Source: HKCCE3408 sp038530555 (GTDB taxonomy: Bacteria > Pseudomonadota > Alphaproteobacteria > Rhodobacterales > Rhodobacteraceae). From it: a DNA stretch of 64,000 nucleotides. Every line of letters begins with the position of its first letter. The first letter of the stretch is position 1. The notes under the pieces were generated by a model. That model was not told the origin of the DNA, did not search any database, and saw nothing but the letters and a program-made list of their open reading frames with translations. Location: positions 124,001 through 188,000 of the forward strand of contig JBCBCN010000004.1 in the NCBI GenBank assembly GCA_038530555.1, written 5' to 3'. Positions 24,409 to 32,353 of the stretch are shown piece after piece. Both the position numbers and the translations under genes were made by a program.

Positions 24409-25299
24409 ATGGCTGACGCGGCTCAAACCGAACAAATGACCTCTGGCGCGGGCTTTATCGCGGCCCTCGATCAATCGGGCGGCTCAACGCCCAAGGCGCT
24501 CAAGCTCTACGGGGTCGAAGAAGACGCCTATGGCTCCGAGGCGGAAATGTTCGACATGATCCACGCCATGCGCAGCCGGATCGCCACCGCGCCGGAGTTC
24601 AACGGCGACAAAGTGATTGCTGCGATCCTCTTTGAGATGACGATGGAGCGGGAAATCGAAAGCATGCCCGCGCCGGAATTCCTCTGGGAAAAGCGCCGGG
24701 TCGTGCCGTTTCTCAAGATCGACAAGGGCCTGGAAGACGCCTCGGACGGGGTGCAATTGCTCAAGCCTATCCCGGGCCTCGAGGATTTGCTCGACCGTGC
24801 TGTGGCCGCCGGGATCTTCGGCACCAAGGAGCGTTCGGTGATCGGCGCGGCCTCCGCTTCGGGCATCAAAGCCAATGTCGCGCAGCAGTTCGAGTTGGGC
24901 ACGCAGGTCCTCGCCAAGGGCCTGATGCCGATCCTCGAGCCGGAAGTGACGATCTCGATCCCCGACAAGGCGGCGGCGGAAGACATCCTGCTGCAGGAAA
25001 TCGACGCGCATCTGGCGCATCTGCCCGAGGGTCAGCAGATCATGCTCAAGCTCACCCTGCCCGAGGCGGACAACCATTACGCGCCGCTGATCGCCCATCC
25101 CAAAGTGATGCGGGTCGTGGCGCTCTCGGGCGGCTATGCACGCGATGAGGCCAATGCGCGTCTGGCGCGCAACAATGGCATGATCGCAAGCTTCTCCCGC
25201 GCCTTGGCCGAGGGGTTGAGCGCCCAGCAGAGCGATGAGGCGTTCAACGCCACGATCGGGTCCACGATCAACTCGATCTACCAGGCTTCGATCACGTAA
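24409..25299 (+). CDS. Class I fructose-bisphosphate aldolase
   Basis: 296 residues, matching bacterial class I aldolases of the Staphylococcus type. AALDQSGGSTPKALKLYG (18-35) is the N-terminal substrate loop, RRVVPFLKIDKGL (96-108) follows, and LEPEV (176-180) and IMLKLTLPE (211-219) hold the catalytic Glu and Schiff-base Lys214. It splits or forms fructose-1,6-bisphosphate in glycolysis or gluconeogenesis without a metal. With gap and pgk nearby it completes a lower-EMP/gluconeogenic block. Confidence 0.93.
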   Translation: MADAAQTEQMTSGAGFIAALDQSGGSTPKALKLYGVEEDAYGSEAEMFDMIHAMRSRIATAPEFNGDKVIAAILFEMTMEREIESMPAPEFLWEKRRVVPFLKIDKGLEDASDGVQLLKPIPGLEDLLDRAVAAGIFGTKERSVIGAASASGIKANVAQQFELGTQVLAKGLMPILEPEVTISIPDKAAAEDILLQEIDAHLAHLPEGQQIMLKLTLPEADNHYAPLIAHPKVMRVVALSGGYARDEANARLARNNGMIASFSRALAEGLSAQQSDEAFNATIGSTINSIYQASIT

Positions 25300-25422
25300 G
25301 GCATCGGTCTACCGAAGCGGCAATTGGGGGATTCCCAAAGCGCCTGGGATATGCGAATCTTCTAGCTGAGTGGCCCGTCAGAGGCCGCCGGCAGAGGCAG
25401 ATCCCATGGCGCAGCACCGCTC

Positions 25423-25728
25423 ATGACCACGGATACACAGTCGAAAAGCGCCCTTTTGGGCGTGCTCTTTCCCGCCGCGCTGTTGCTGATCGCGGCCTAT
25501 TTTGCCTTTGCCGCAGTGCAGGGCAATCACGGTCTCTTTCGCCAGATCCAGATCGAAGCCGAGCGCGAGGCCTTGCAAGAAGAGCTGACCGCGCTGAGGG
25601 CTGAGGTTGCGCGGATGGAAGTTCTGACGCGCCGCTTATCGGACGATTACCTCGATCTCGATCTGCTTGATGAGCAAGCGCGCGACGTGCTGGGACGGAT
25701 GCGCAGCGACGAGATCATCGTCGACTGA
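25423..25728 (+). CDS. ftsB: FtsB/DivIC-type septum formation protein
   Basis: 101 residues: short cytoplasmic tail, one membrane helix (LLGVLFPAALLLIAAYFAFAA), a coiled coil (EAEREALQEELTALRAEVARMEVLTRRL) and the conserved end DDYLDLDLLDEQARDVLGR. This is the FtsB/DivIC layout. FtsB links FtsL and FtsQ in the divisome. Location between the aldolase and pdhA is the usual alphaproteobacterial one. No strong ribosome-binding site is visible before the ATG. Confidence 0.88.
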   Translation: MTTDTQSKSALLGVLFPAALLLIAAYFAFAAVQGNHGLFRQIQIEAEREALQEELTALRAEVARMEVLTRRLSDDYLDLDLLDEQARDVLGRMRSDEIIVD

Positions 25729-25951
25729 GGTCTCACTTTGCGTAGGTTTCCGGCGCTAGCCTGATGCAACCCCGCTATGCGCTAGATGCAAAGTGGCCCA
25801 TTTCCGCTATAAGATCTCTGCTGAATTCCTTTGATAAGAAGTATCTTAGAGTTTGAAATTAAATCATTTTCCTCAAGCGGCCCCACGATACGGCGCCGAA
25901 TTGACGCAACGGCCTGCCGAGAGGTGCCATTTGGGAACGCTCTTTGATACA

Positions 25952-25973
25952 GATAGTTTAACGTTGAACTATC
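25952..25973. promoter_or_regulatory. 22-bp near-perfect palindrome just before pdhA
   Basis: 20 of 22 positions are symmetrical: GATAGTT and AACTATC arms around a TAACGTTG-type centre with a central CG. It ends 19 nt before the pdhA ATG, next to the GGGGAG ribosome-binding site. Candidate operator for a carbon-metabolism repressor, or an RNA hairpin controlling pdhA translation. Confidence 0.55.
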
Positions 25974-25992
25974 CTATCAGGGGAGACGCCCA

Positions 25993-27090
25993 ATGGCGGC
26001 ACGCAAATCCGCACCCGCGAAGGCATCGGCCAAAAGCAGCTCGAAATCGACTGCCAAACCGGGGACGAAGCCAGCCGGCAAGAGCGCGGCCAAATCCGTG
26101 GCAAAGCCAAACGTCTCCGCCGACGAGCTTCTCCACCATTACCGCGAGATGCTGCTCATTCGGCGTTTTGAGGAAAAGGCCGGTCAGCTTTACGGGATGG
26201 GCCTGATCGGCGGGTTTTGCCACCTCTATATCGGCCAGGAAGCCGTCGTCGTCGGCCTCGAAGCCGCGGCCGAGGAAGGCGACAAGCGCGTCACCTCCTA
26301 CCGCGACCACGGGCATATGCTGGCCTGCGGAATGGATCCCAAAGGCGTCATGGCCGAGCTCACGGGCCGCGAAGGCGGTTATTCCAAGGGCAAGGGCGGC
26401 TCGATGCACATGTTCTCCAAGGAAAAGCACTTCTATGGCGGCCACGGTATCGTCGCGGCCCAGGTGCCGATCGGCGCAGGGCTCGCTTTCGCCGACAAAT
26501 ACCTGGGCAATGACCGCGTGACCTTCGCCTATTTCGGCGACGGCGCGGCCAACCAGGGCCAGGTTTATGAGACCTACAATATGGCCGAGCTTTGGATGTT
26601 GCCGGTGATCTTCGTTATCGAAAACAACCAATACGCCATGGGCACCTCGACCAAACGCTCGACCATGTCGCCGAGCTATTGGGAACGCGGCGCCGCCTAC
26701 GGCATCCCGGGTGAAGAGGTCGACGGGATGGATGTCCTGGCCGTCAAAGCCGCCGGGGAAAAGGCCATCGCACACTGCCGCGCGGGCAAAGGCCCCTATA
26801 TCCTCGAGGTCAAAACCTACCGCTACCGCGGCCATTCCATGTCCGACCCGGCCAAGTACCGCACCCGCGAAGAGGTCACGCAGATGCGCGAGACGCGCGA
26901 CGCGATTGATCACGTCAAACAGATGCTCCTGACCGGCAAACACGCGTCAGAAGACCAGCTCAAAGAGATCGACAAAGAGATCAAGGCCATCGTCAATGAG
27001 GCGGCGGAGTTCTCCAAAGAAAGCCCCGAGCCCGCGCTCGAGGAGCTGTGGACCGACATCTACGCCGCCGAGATGCCGCAGGGGGCCTGA
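25993..27090 (+). CDS. pdhA: Pyruvate dehydrogenase E1 component, alpha subunit
   Basis: 365 residues. After a Lys/Ala/Ser-rich disordered N-terminal extension (about 35 residues) come YREMLLIRRFEEKAGQLYG, QEAVVVGLEAA, RDHGHML and the thiamine-diphosphate motif GDGAANQGQVYETYN. MGTSTKRST and KTYRYRGHSMSDPAKYR are the phosphorylation-loop region of E1 alpha. Forms a heterotetramer with PdhB and decarboxylates pyruvate in the cytoplasmic pyruvate dehydrogenase complex. First gene of a five-gene unit with 3-nt spacing to the VOC gene. Confidence 0.96.
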   Translation: MAARKSAPAKASAKSSSKSTAKPGTKPAGKSAAKSVAKPNVSADELLHHYREMLLIRRFEEKAGQLYGMGLIGGFCHLYIGQEAVVVGLEAAAEEGDKRVTSYRDHGHMLACGMDPKGVMAELTGREGGYSKGKGGSMHMFSKEKHFYGGHGIVAAQVPIGAGLAFADKYLGNDRVTFAYFGDGAANQGQVYETYNMAELWMLPVIFVIENNQYAMGTSTKRSTMSPSYWERGAAYGIPGEEVDGMDVLAVKAAGEKAIAHCRAGKGPYILEVKTYRYRGHSMSDPAKYRTREEVTQMRETRDAIDHVKQMLLTGKHASEDQLKEIDKEIKAIVNEAAEFSKESPEPALEELWTDIYAAEMPQGA

Positions 27091-27093
27091 GAC

Positions 27094-27480
27094 ATGCCGC
27101 ATTTCGAAATTCACGCGGATGATGTCACCGCGGCAAAGGGCTTTTACGGCGGGCTGTTCGGCTGGACCTTCGTCGATATGGATGCCGGCGACGGCACCGA
27201 ATACGTCCTGGCAAGTGGCGACGGGGTCGGGATGGAGCATGCCCTAACCGTGGGCCTCATGAAGCGCGCCGACGGGCCGGGCCGCGCGTCAGGGCCCATC
27301 CGCGGCGGCACGATGGTCTTCGACGTTGCCGATTGCGACGAGAGCTATGCCTGGGCCCTGGCCCATGGCGGCGCGGAGGCCCTACCGCCCCAAGATTATC
27401 CCGGCATCGGCCGCTGCGCCTATGTCGACGACGGCCAAGGCAATGTCGTCGGTTTCATCACACCCACGCCGGAGGCTTGA
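27094..27480 (+). CDS. VOC-superfamily (glyoxalase-like) protein inside the pdh operon
   Basis: 128 residues with the vicinal-oxygen-chelate pattern: FEIHADDVTAAKGFYGGLFGWTF, MVFDVADCDESYAWALAHGGAE and GRCAYVDDGQGNVVGFITP. The family includes glyoxalase I-like and dioxygenase-like proteins. It is placed 3 nt after pdhA and 3 nt before pdhB, so it is translated as part of the operon. Substrate unknown; detoxifying a pyruvate-side product is only a suggestion. Confidence 0.85.
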   Translation: MPHFEIHADDVTAAKGFYGGLFGWTFVDMDAGDGTEYVLASGDGVGMEHALTVGLMKRADGPGRASGPIRGGTMVFDVADCDESYAWALAHGGAEALPPQDYPGIGRCAYVDDGQGNVVGFITPTPEA

Positions 27481-27483
27481 GCA

Positions 27484-28869
27484 ATGGCAACCGAAATTCT
27501 GATGCCCGCCCTGTCGCCCACGATGGAGGAAGGCACGCTCGCGAAATGGCTGGTCAAGGAAGGCGATACCGTCAATTCTGGTGACATCCTGGCCGAGATC
27601 GAGACCGACAAGGCGACGATGGAGTTCGAAGCCGTCGATGAGGGCGTGATCGGCAAGATCCTGATCGCTGAGGGCACCGAAGGCGTGAAGGTCAACACGC
27701 CCATCGCGGTGATCGGTGAAGAGGGCGAAGACATGAGCGCGCCCAGCGCCGAGACCGCCCCTGCCCCCGCCGCGCTCAACGGCGCCGAGGGCAAGGCCGA
27801 TCCGGTGCCCGCAACGGCTTCCACACCCGCCGAGCCCCCCGTCGCCGCGCAGGCCAATGTTGAACCAGATTATCCGGCGGGCACGGCGATGAAGGCCTCG
27901 ACCGTTCGCGAAGCCTTGCGCGATGCGATGGCCGAGGAAATGCGCGCCGATGAGACCGTCTTCCTGATGGGAGAGGAGGTCGCGGAATACCAGGGCGCCT
28001 ACAAAGTCAGCCAAGGTTTGCTCGATGAGTTCGGCGACAAACGCGTCATCGACACGCCGATCACCGAGCATGGCTTTGCCGGGATCGGTGTCGGTGCGGC
28101 CTTTGGTGGCCTGAAGCCGATCGTCGAGTTCATGACGTTTAACTTCGCCATGCAGGCCATGGACCAGATTATCAATTCGGCGGCAAAAACGCTCTATATG
28201 TCGGGCGGTCAGATGGGCGCGCCGATGGTCTTCCGCGGCCCGAACGGCGCCGCAGCCCGCGTCGCCGCCCAGCACAGCCAGGACTACGCCGCTTGGTATT
28301 CCAGCGTCCCGGGCCTCAAAGTGGTGCAGCCCTATTCTGCCGCCGACGCCAAGGGCCTCCTCAAGACCGCGATCCGCGACCCGAACCCGGTGATCTTCCT
28401 GGAAAACGAGATCCTCTACGGGCGCAGCTTCGAGATCCCCGATCTCGACGACTATACCGTGCCCTTTGGCAAGGCGCGCATCTGGCGCGAGGGCTCGGAC
28501 GTGACCATCGTCAGCTTCGGGATCGGCATGCAATACGCGCTCGAGGCCGCCGACCGCCTGGCTGAGGACGGGATCAGCGCGGAAGTCATCGACCTGCGGA
28601 CGCTTCGCCCGCTCGATTACGGCACGCTCCTGGCCTCAGTGCAAAAGACCAACCGTTGCGTCACCGTGGAAGAGGGCTTCCCGGTCTGCTCCATCGGCAA
28701 TCACCTGAGCGCCTATCTGATGCAGAACGCCTTCGATTACCTGGACGCGCCGGTGATCAACTGCACTGGCAAGGACGTACCGATGCCTTATGCGGCCAAC
28801 CTCGAGAAACTGGCCCTGGTGACGACGGACGAAGTGGTCGAAGCCGTGCGCCAAGTGACCTATCGCTGA
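27484..28869 (+). CDS. pdhB: Pyruvate dehydrogenase E1 component, beta subunit with lipoyl domain
   Basis: 461 residues: an N-terminal lipoyl domain (1-78) with the lipoylated Lys43 in IETDKATMEFEA, an Ala/Pro linker (about 84-128), then the E1 beta transketolase-like domain (REALRDAMAEEMRADETVFLMGEEVAEYQGAYKVS region, and FMTFNFAMQAMDQIINSAAK). The lipoyl-bearing E1 beta is an alphaproteobacterial form. The lipoyl domain is nearly the same as that of PdhC. Confidence 0.96.
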   Translation: MATEILMPALSPTMEEGTLAKWLVKEGDTVNSGDILAEIETDKATMEFEAVDEGVIGKILIAEGTEGVKVNTPIAVIGEEGEDMSAPSAETAPAPAALNGAEGKADPVPATASTPAEPPVAAQANVEPDYPAGTAMKASTVREALRDAMAEEMRADETVFLMGEEVAEYQGAYKVSQGLLDEFGDKRVIDTPITEHGFAGIGVGAAFGGLKPIVEFMTFNFAMQAMDQIINSAAKTLYMSGGQMGAPMVFRGPNGAAARVAAQHSQDYAAWYSSVPGLKVVQPYSAADAKGLLKTAIRDPNPVIFLENEILYGRSFEIPDLDDYTVPFGKARIWREGSDVTIVSFGIGMQYALEAADRLAEDGISAEVIDLRTLRPLDYGTLLASVQKTNRCVTVEEGFPVCSIGNHLSAYLMQNAFDYLDAPVINCTGKDVPMPYAANLEKLALVTTDEVVEAVRQVTYR

Positions 28870-28880
28870 GGATCCGGGCC

Positions 28881-29177
28881 ATGTTTTGGAAAAAGCAAAG
28901 CGAGGCGCAGGATATCAGCATCCAGAACCCGATGCTGGTCGCCGTGAAGGAAGAATCGAAAGACCGGACCCTGTCCGTGCTGATTGACATCGAACAGCTT
29001 GGCACGCCGGGAGAGGCGGGCGTGATGCTCGCCGATATCGCGCGCCAGATGGCCGAGCGGTTTGACACGACCTATGCGGATGTCACCGCCGAGCAAGCCC
29101 TTGCCGAGATCACGGCCATTTTCGATGCCGAACTGAAATTGCCCACCGAGGGCCGCGCCCACACGCTGGACCAATAG
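28881..29177 (+). CDS. DUF5076 protein in the pdh operon
   Basis: 98 residues from the ATG at 28881. MFWKKQSEAQ start, then a compact mixed fold with VLIDIEQLGTPGEAGVMLADIARQMAERF, and AEQALAEITAIFDAEL. It matches DUF5076 as I recall it. It lies between pdhB and pdhC with 11-nt and 10-nt gaps, so it is probably cotranslated with the complex. Function unknown. Confidence 0.75.
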   Translation: MFWKKQSEAQDISIQNPMLVAVKEESKDRTLSVLIDIEQLGTPGEAGVMLADIARQMAERFDTTYADVTAEQALAEITAIFDAELKLPTEGRAHTLDQ

Positions 29178-29187
29178 GAACGCCACG

Positions 29188-30537
29188 ATGCCAACCGAGA
29201 TACTGATGCCCGCCCTGTCGCCCACGATGGAAGAAGGCACGCTTGCCAAATGGCTGGTTAAAGAGGGCGATGAGGTCGCCTCCGGCGATCTTTTGGCTGA
29301 GATCGAGACCGACAAGGCCACGATGGAGTTCGAAGCCGTCGACGAAGGCGTGATTGGTAAGATACTGGTCGCTGAAGGGACCGAGGGCGTGAAGGTCAAT
29401 ATGCCCATCGCGGTGCTGCTGGAGGACGGCGAAAGCGCCGATGACATCGGCGCGGCCCCAGCTACCAAATCCTCGGCCGGCAATGGTACAGCGCCCGCTG
29501 CGGAAGCTGCGCCGCAGGCCGAAGCGCCCGCAACCGCGCCAGCCCCGGCGCCCGCCGCCCCGGCGAAAACGGATGGCGCACGGGTCTTCGCCTCACCGCT
29601 GGCCCGCCGGATCGCCGCCGAGAAGGGCCTCGATCTGAGCGCCATCAAAGGCTCGGGGCCCCATGGCCGTATCGTGAAGGCGGATGTCGAGGGCGCAAGC
29701 GCGGCACCTGCTGTAGCGCCAAGCGCCGCCCAAACAGCCTCAGCACCAAGCGCGGCCCCTACCCCAAGTGCAACCCCAAGTGCCGCCGCGGCGTCGATGC
29801 CCACGGGCCCAAGCGCCGAACAAGTCCTCAAGATGTATGCTGGTCGCGATTACGAAGAGGTCGCGCTCAACGGGATGCGCAAGACCGTCGCGAGCCGCCT
29901 GACCGAGGCCAAGCAGACGATCCCGCATTTCTACCTGCGCCGGGATATCGAGCTCGACGCGCTTTTGAAATTCCGCAGCCAACTCAACAAGCAGCTCGAG
30001 AGCCGCAGCGTGAAGCTAAGCGTGAATGATTTCATCATCAAGGCCTGCGCCCTGGCCCTGCAAACCGTGCCAGACGCCAATGCGGTCTGGGCCGGGGATC
30101 GGATGCTCAAGCTCACGCCTTCCGATGTGGCGGTCGCCGTGGCCGTGGATGGCGGGCTCTTCACGCCGGTTCTGCTCGATGCGGAGACCAAGTCCCTCTC
30201 AGCGCTGTCGGCGGAGATGAAGGACCTGGCGGGCCGCGCGCGCGACGGCAAGCTCAAGCCGCATGAATATGTCGGCGGCTCCTTTGCGATCTCAAATCTG
30301 GGCATGTTCGGCATCGACAATTTCGACGCGGTCATCAACCCGCCCCATGGCGCAATCCTTGCGGTCGGCGCGGGCGTCAAAAGGCCCGTGGTCAATGCCG
30401 AAGGCGCGCTTGATGTAGCGACTGTGATGTCGGTCACGCTGTCGGTGGATCACCGGGTGATCGACGGGGCGCTGGGGGCGCAGCTGCTCCAGGCCATCAA
30501 GGAAAACCTGGAAAACCCGATGGTGATGCTTGCCTAA
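29188..30537 (+). CDS. pdhC: Pyruvate dehydrogenase E2, dihydrolipoamide acetyltransferase
   Basis: 449 residues: lipoyl domain (Lys43 in IETDKATMEFEA), Ala/Pro-rich linker, peripheral-subunit-binding domain (ASPLARRIAAEKGLDLSAIKGSGPHGRIVKADVE, about 132-168), second linker, and catalytic domain with the active site DHRVIDGALGAQ near the C-terminus. Core of the complex, transferring acetyl to CoA. No E3 (lpd) gene is in the window. Confidence 0.96.
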   Translation: MPTEILMPALSPTMEEGTLAKWLVKEGDEVASGDLLAEIETDKATMEFEAVDEGVIGKILVAEGTEGVKVNMPIAVLLEDGESADDIGAAPATKSSAGNGTAPAAEAAPQAEAPATAPAPAPAAPAKTDGARVFASPLARRIAAEKGLDLSAIKGSGPHGRIVKADVEGASAAPAVAPSAAQTASAPSAAPTPSATPSAAAASMPTGPSAEQVLKMYAGRDYEEVALNGMRKTVASRLTEAKQTIPHFYLRRDIELDALLKFRSQLNKQLESRSVKLSVNDFIIKACALALQTVPDANAVWAGDRMLKLTPSDVAVAVAVDGGLFTPVLLDAETKSLSALSAEMKDLAGRARDGKLKPHEYVGGSFAISNLGMFGIDNFDAVINPPHGAILAVGAGVKRPVVNAEGALDVATVMSVTLSVDHRVIDGALGAQLLQAIKENLENPMVMLA

Positions 30538-30546
30538 GCGTTAAGT

Positions 30547-30580
30547 GCCTCCGGCGGGAGTATTTCAGGAAAGGTGAAAG
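30547..30580 (+). repeat. GAGTATTT-type intergenic repeat after pdhC
   Basis: Reads GCCTCCGGCGGGAGTATTT then N3, GAAA and GGTGAAAG, 10 nt after the pdhC stop. It is the full-length form of the element also at 21265-21321 (as a hairpin) and 3798-3818 (truncated). The repeat tends to lie right after stop codons. Confidence 0.65.
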
Positions 30581-30686
30581 GGTGCGGAGCGTTGATCGCC
30601 TGCGCCCTTTTTTGCGACTTGGCGGCGTGTCATGGCGTGTAAAACTGACCGAATGGTAAGGAAAACCCTGCCTCTTCGGCAAATTC

Positions 30687-30700
30687 TTACCAAATGGTAA
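30687..30700. promoter_or_regulatory. TTACCA palindrome cluster upstream of the repeat-tailed membrane protein
   Basis: TTACCAAATGGTAA is a perfect inverted repeat with a 2-nt centre. A further TGGTAA lies at 30654-30659. The cluster is 80 bp before the next ATG, where a promoter is expected. Candidate operator; regulator unknown. Confidence 0.4.
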
Positions 30701-30779
30701 AACGCACGGATCGCCTCACTATCCCGGCACGCCCATCTCCCGTAGCCCTTTCGCAGGAGAGAAAAGGGCAGGCGCATCC

Positions 30780-31175
30780 ATGTATATTTCGTTTGAAGAC
30801 TATGACTTACTGATCCTCTGCCGCTCCATCGGCCTTGTTGGATTTTCCACCTATGTCATGGCCTTCACGGCGCTGAGCCTGGGCTGGCTCGACAGCAAGC
30901 GGCCGCTGTATTTTGCCCTTGTTCTCTTTGCTTCCACCTGCGTGCTGATCAGCCTGAGCGTTGAGTTCAACCTCGCCTCGGCCCTCATCCAAAGCTTCTA
31001 CATCGTGATTTCGAGCTTTGGGATATTGCGGCGGCGCAATGCACCGGCTGAAAAAACCGCCCCGCAGGCGAGCGCCCCGCAGGCGAGCGCCCCGCAGGCG
31101 AGCGCCCCGCAGGCGAGCGCCCCGCAGCCGAGCAAAGTGGCGCTTCAAGCGGTGCCCAGCTTCACCCGCGCCTAA
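30780..31175 (+). CDS. Small membrane protein (CBU_0592-like) with PQASA repeat tail
   Basis: 131 residues with three hydrophobic helices (LCRSIGLVGFSTYVMAFTAL, YFALVLFASTCVLISLSV and ALIQSFYIVISSFGIL) in the layout of the CBU_0592 membrane domain. They are followed by a low-complexity tail of repeated PQASA units encoded by a 15-bp DNA repeat. The stop codon overlaps the convergent pseudouridine-synthase stop by 4 nt. Function unknown. Confidence 0.65.
   Translation: MYISFEDYDLLILCRSIGLVGFSTYVMAFTALSLGWLDSKRPLYFALVLFASTCVLISLSVEFNLASALIQSFYIVISSFGILRRRNAPAEKTAPQASAPQASAPQASAPQASAPQPSKVALQAVPSFTRA
31059..31133 (+). repeat. Five tandem 15-bp repeats in the coding sequence
   Basis: GCCCCGCAGGCGAGC is repeated four times exactly (31059-31118), with a fifth copy carrying one change (31119-31133). 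It encodes (A)PQAS units in the tail of the membrane protein. Copy number is likely to vary between strains by slippage without shifting the frame. Confidence 0.9.
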
Positions 31176-31708
31176 CCCGCCAGCCGCCGCCAAGCTCCCG
31201 GCGCGAGTTCCGCGATCTCATGCGCGCCGACCGAAAACCGGATGAGGCGCAGGACCGGAAAGCCGATATGGGCCAGCATGCGCCGGATCTGGCGGTTCCG
31301 GCCTTCGGTGATCGTCAGGCGCAGCCAGGCATCGGGCACGGATTTGCGATAGCGCACCGGTGGCTCGCGCGGCCAGAGCCAATCGGGATCGGGCACCGCG
31401 TCGATCTCCACCGGCCGGGTCGGGCCGTCTTTCAGCGTGACACCCGCGCGCAGCTTTGCCAGGTCCTGCTCACTCGGCAGGCCTTCGACAAGGGCGAAAT
31501 AGGTCTTGGGCAGTTTGCTTTTGGGCGAGGCGATGCGCGCTTGAAGCTTTCCATCATCGGTCAGGAGCAAAAGCCCCTCACTGTCGCGGTCGAGCCGCCC
31601 GGCCGCGTAGACCTTCTTGGGCAGGTCGTAATTCGAAAGCCCCGGCCAGCCGCCTTCCGAGGTGAACTGACTGAGCACATTCATCGGTTTGTTGAACGCG
31701 ATCAGCAT
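31172..31708 (-). CDS. rluE: RluE-type rRNA pseudouridine synthase
   Basis: 178 residues of the RsuA/RluB/E/F subfamily without the N-terminal S4 domain, the layout of E. coli RluE. AAGRLDRDSEGLLLLTDDG carries the catalytic Asp in GRLDRDSEG. PKTYFALVEG, LRLTITEGRNRQIRRM and RLIRFSVGAHEI are other conserved blocks. Isomerises a uridine in 23S rRNA. Starts within the stop of the upstream DUF6985-like gene (TAATG), so the two are cotranscribed. Confidence 0.85.
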   Translation of the reverse strand: MLIAFNKPMNVLSQFTSEGGWPGLSNYDLPKKVYAAGRLDRDSEGLLLLTDDGKLQARIASPKSKLPKTYFALVEGLPSEQDLAKLRAGVTLKDGPTRPVEIDAVPDPDWLWPREPPVRYRKSVPDAWLRLTITEGRNRQIRRMLAHIGFPVLRLIRFSVGAHEIAELAPGAWRRLAG

Positions 31709-32241
31709 TAATCGGCGTAGGCCGTCCAGGCCGGATCCGCGCCCACAAAGATCGGCGCCCGGCCGTCGGCGTCGGCGGGATGGGCATGGTGGATATCACC
31801 CGGTCCCACGCGCGTGAGCTCGTCGCCGTCCTTAAAGCTCATCTGCAACTGATGCTCCGGTTCCCAAGCGACATCGCAGGTGAGCGCCGCGTACCAGGGG
31901 CCTTCGGGGGTTTCGGGGATCAGCATGAGGGAGCGGGCCGTGCCGACCTGGCTCCAAACCTCGGAAGCTTCACGCAGCGGCGTGGCCCCGGGCGCGATCC
32001 CCTTGCCCTCCTCATCTCGGGCATAGGCGTAGAGGAGCGGCTCAAGGCTCTGCCTGAGATCCGCGGAGAGCGCGGTGAACCGCGCCAACGCCTCATGCGC
32101 GGCAGCGGGAACCGTCCCGGCCTCGGCCATCTCGTCAAACTCCGGCTCAAACGGGATATCGAGCGCAACGCGCACGTCTTGGCCCAGCAAAAACGGGACC
32201 GGGCAGGTGTCGGGAAGGCCGGCCTCTGTATCGTCGCTCAT
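31708..32241 (-). CDS. DUF6985-like cytoplasmic protein
   Basis: 177 residues, acidic, no signal peptide. The segment YAALTCDVAWEPEHQLQMSFKDGDELTRVGP has the C-[DV]-W-E-x-E-H-x-L pattern I associate with DUF6985, and the middle has helices LARFTALSADLRQSLEPLLYAY. Function unknown. It overlaps the rluE-like gene by 1 nt. Confidence 0.55.
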   Translation of the reverse strand: MSDDTEAGLPDTCPVPFLLGQDVRVALDIPFEPEFDEMAEAGTVPAAAHEALARFTALSADLRQSLEPLLYAYARDEEGKGIAPGATPLREASEVWSQVGTARSLMLIPETPEGPWYAALTCDVAWEPEHQLQMSFKDGDELTRVGPGDIHHAHPADADGRAPIFVGADPAWTAYAD

Positions 32242-32353
32242 CAGGTGGTCTTTCTACTTTGTCGTGATGCGCACGAACTTGCCTGAAGCGGCGCTCGGGA
32301 GGAAGCCGAATTGCAGAAACTGACCAGGCCGTCCTTGGTTCGGGTGGCTCGTG

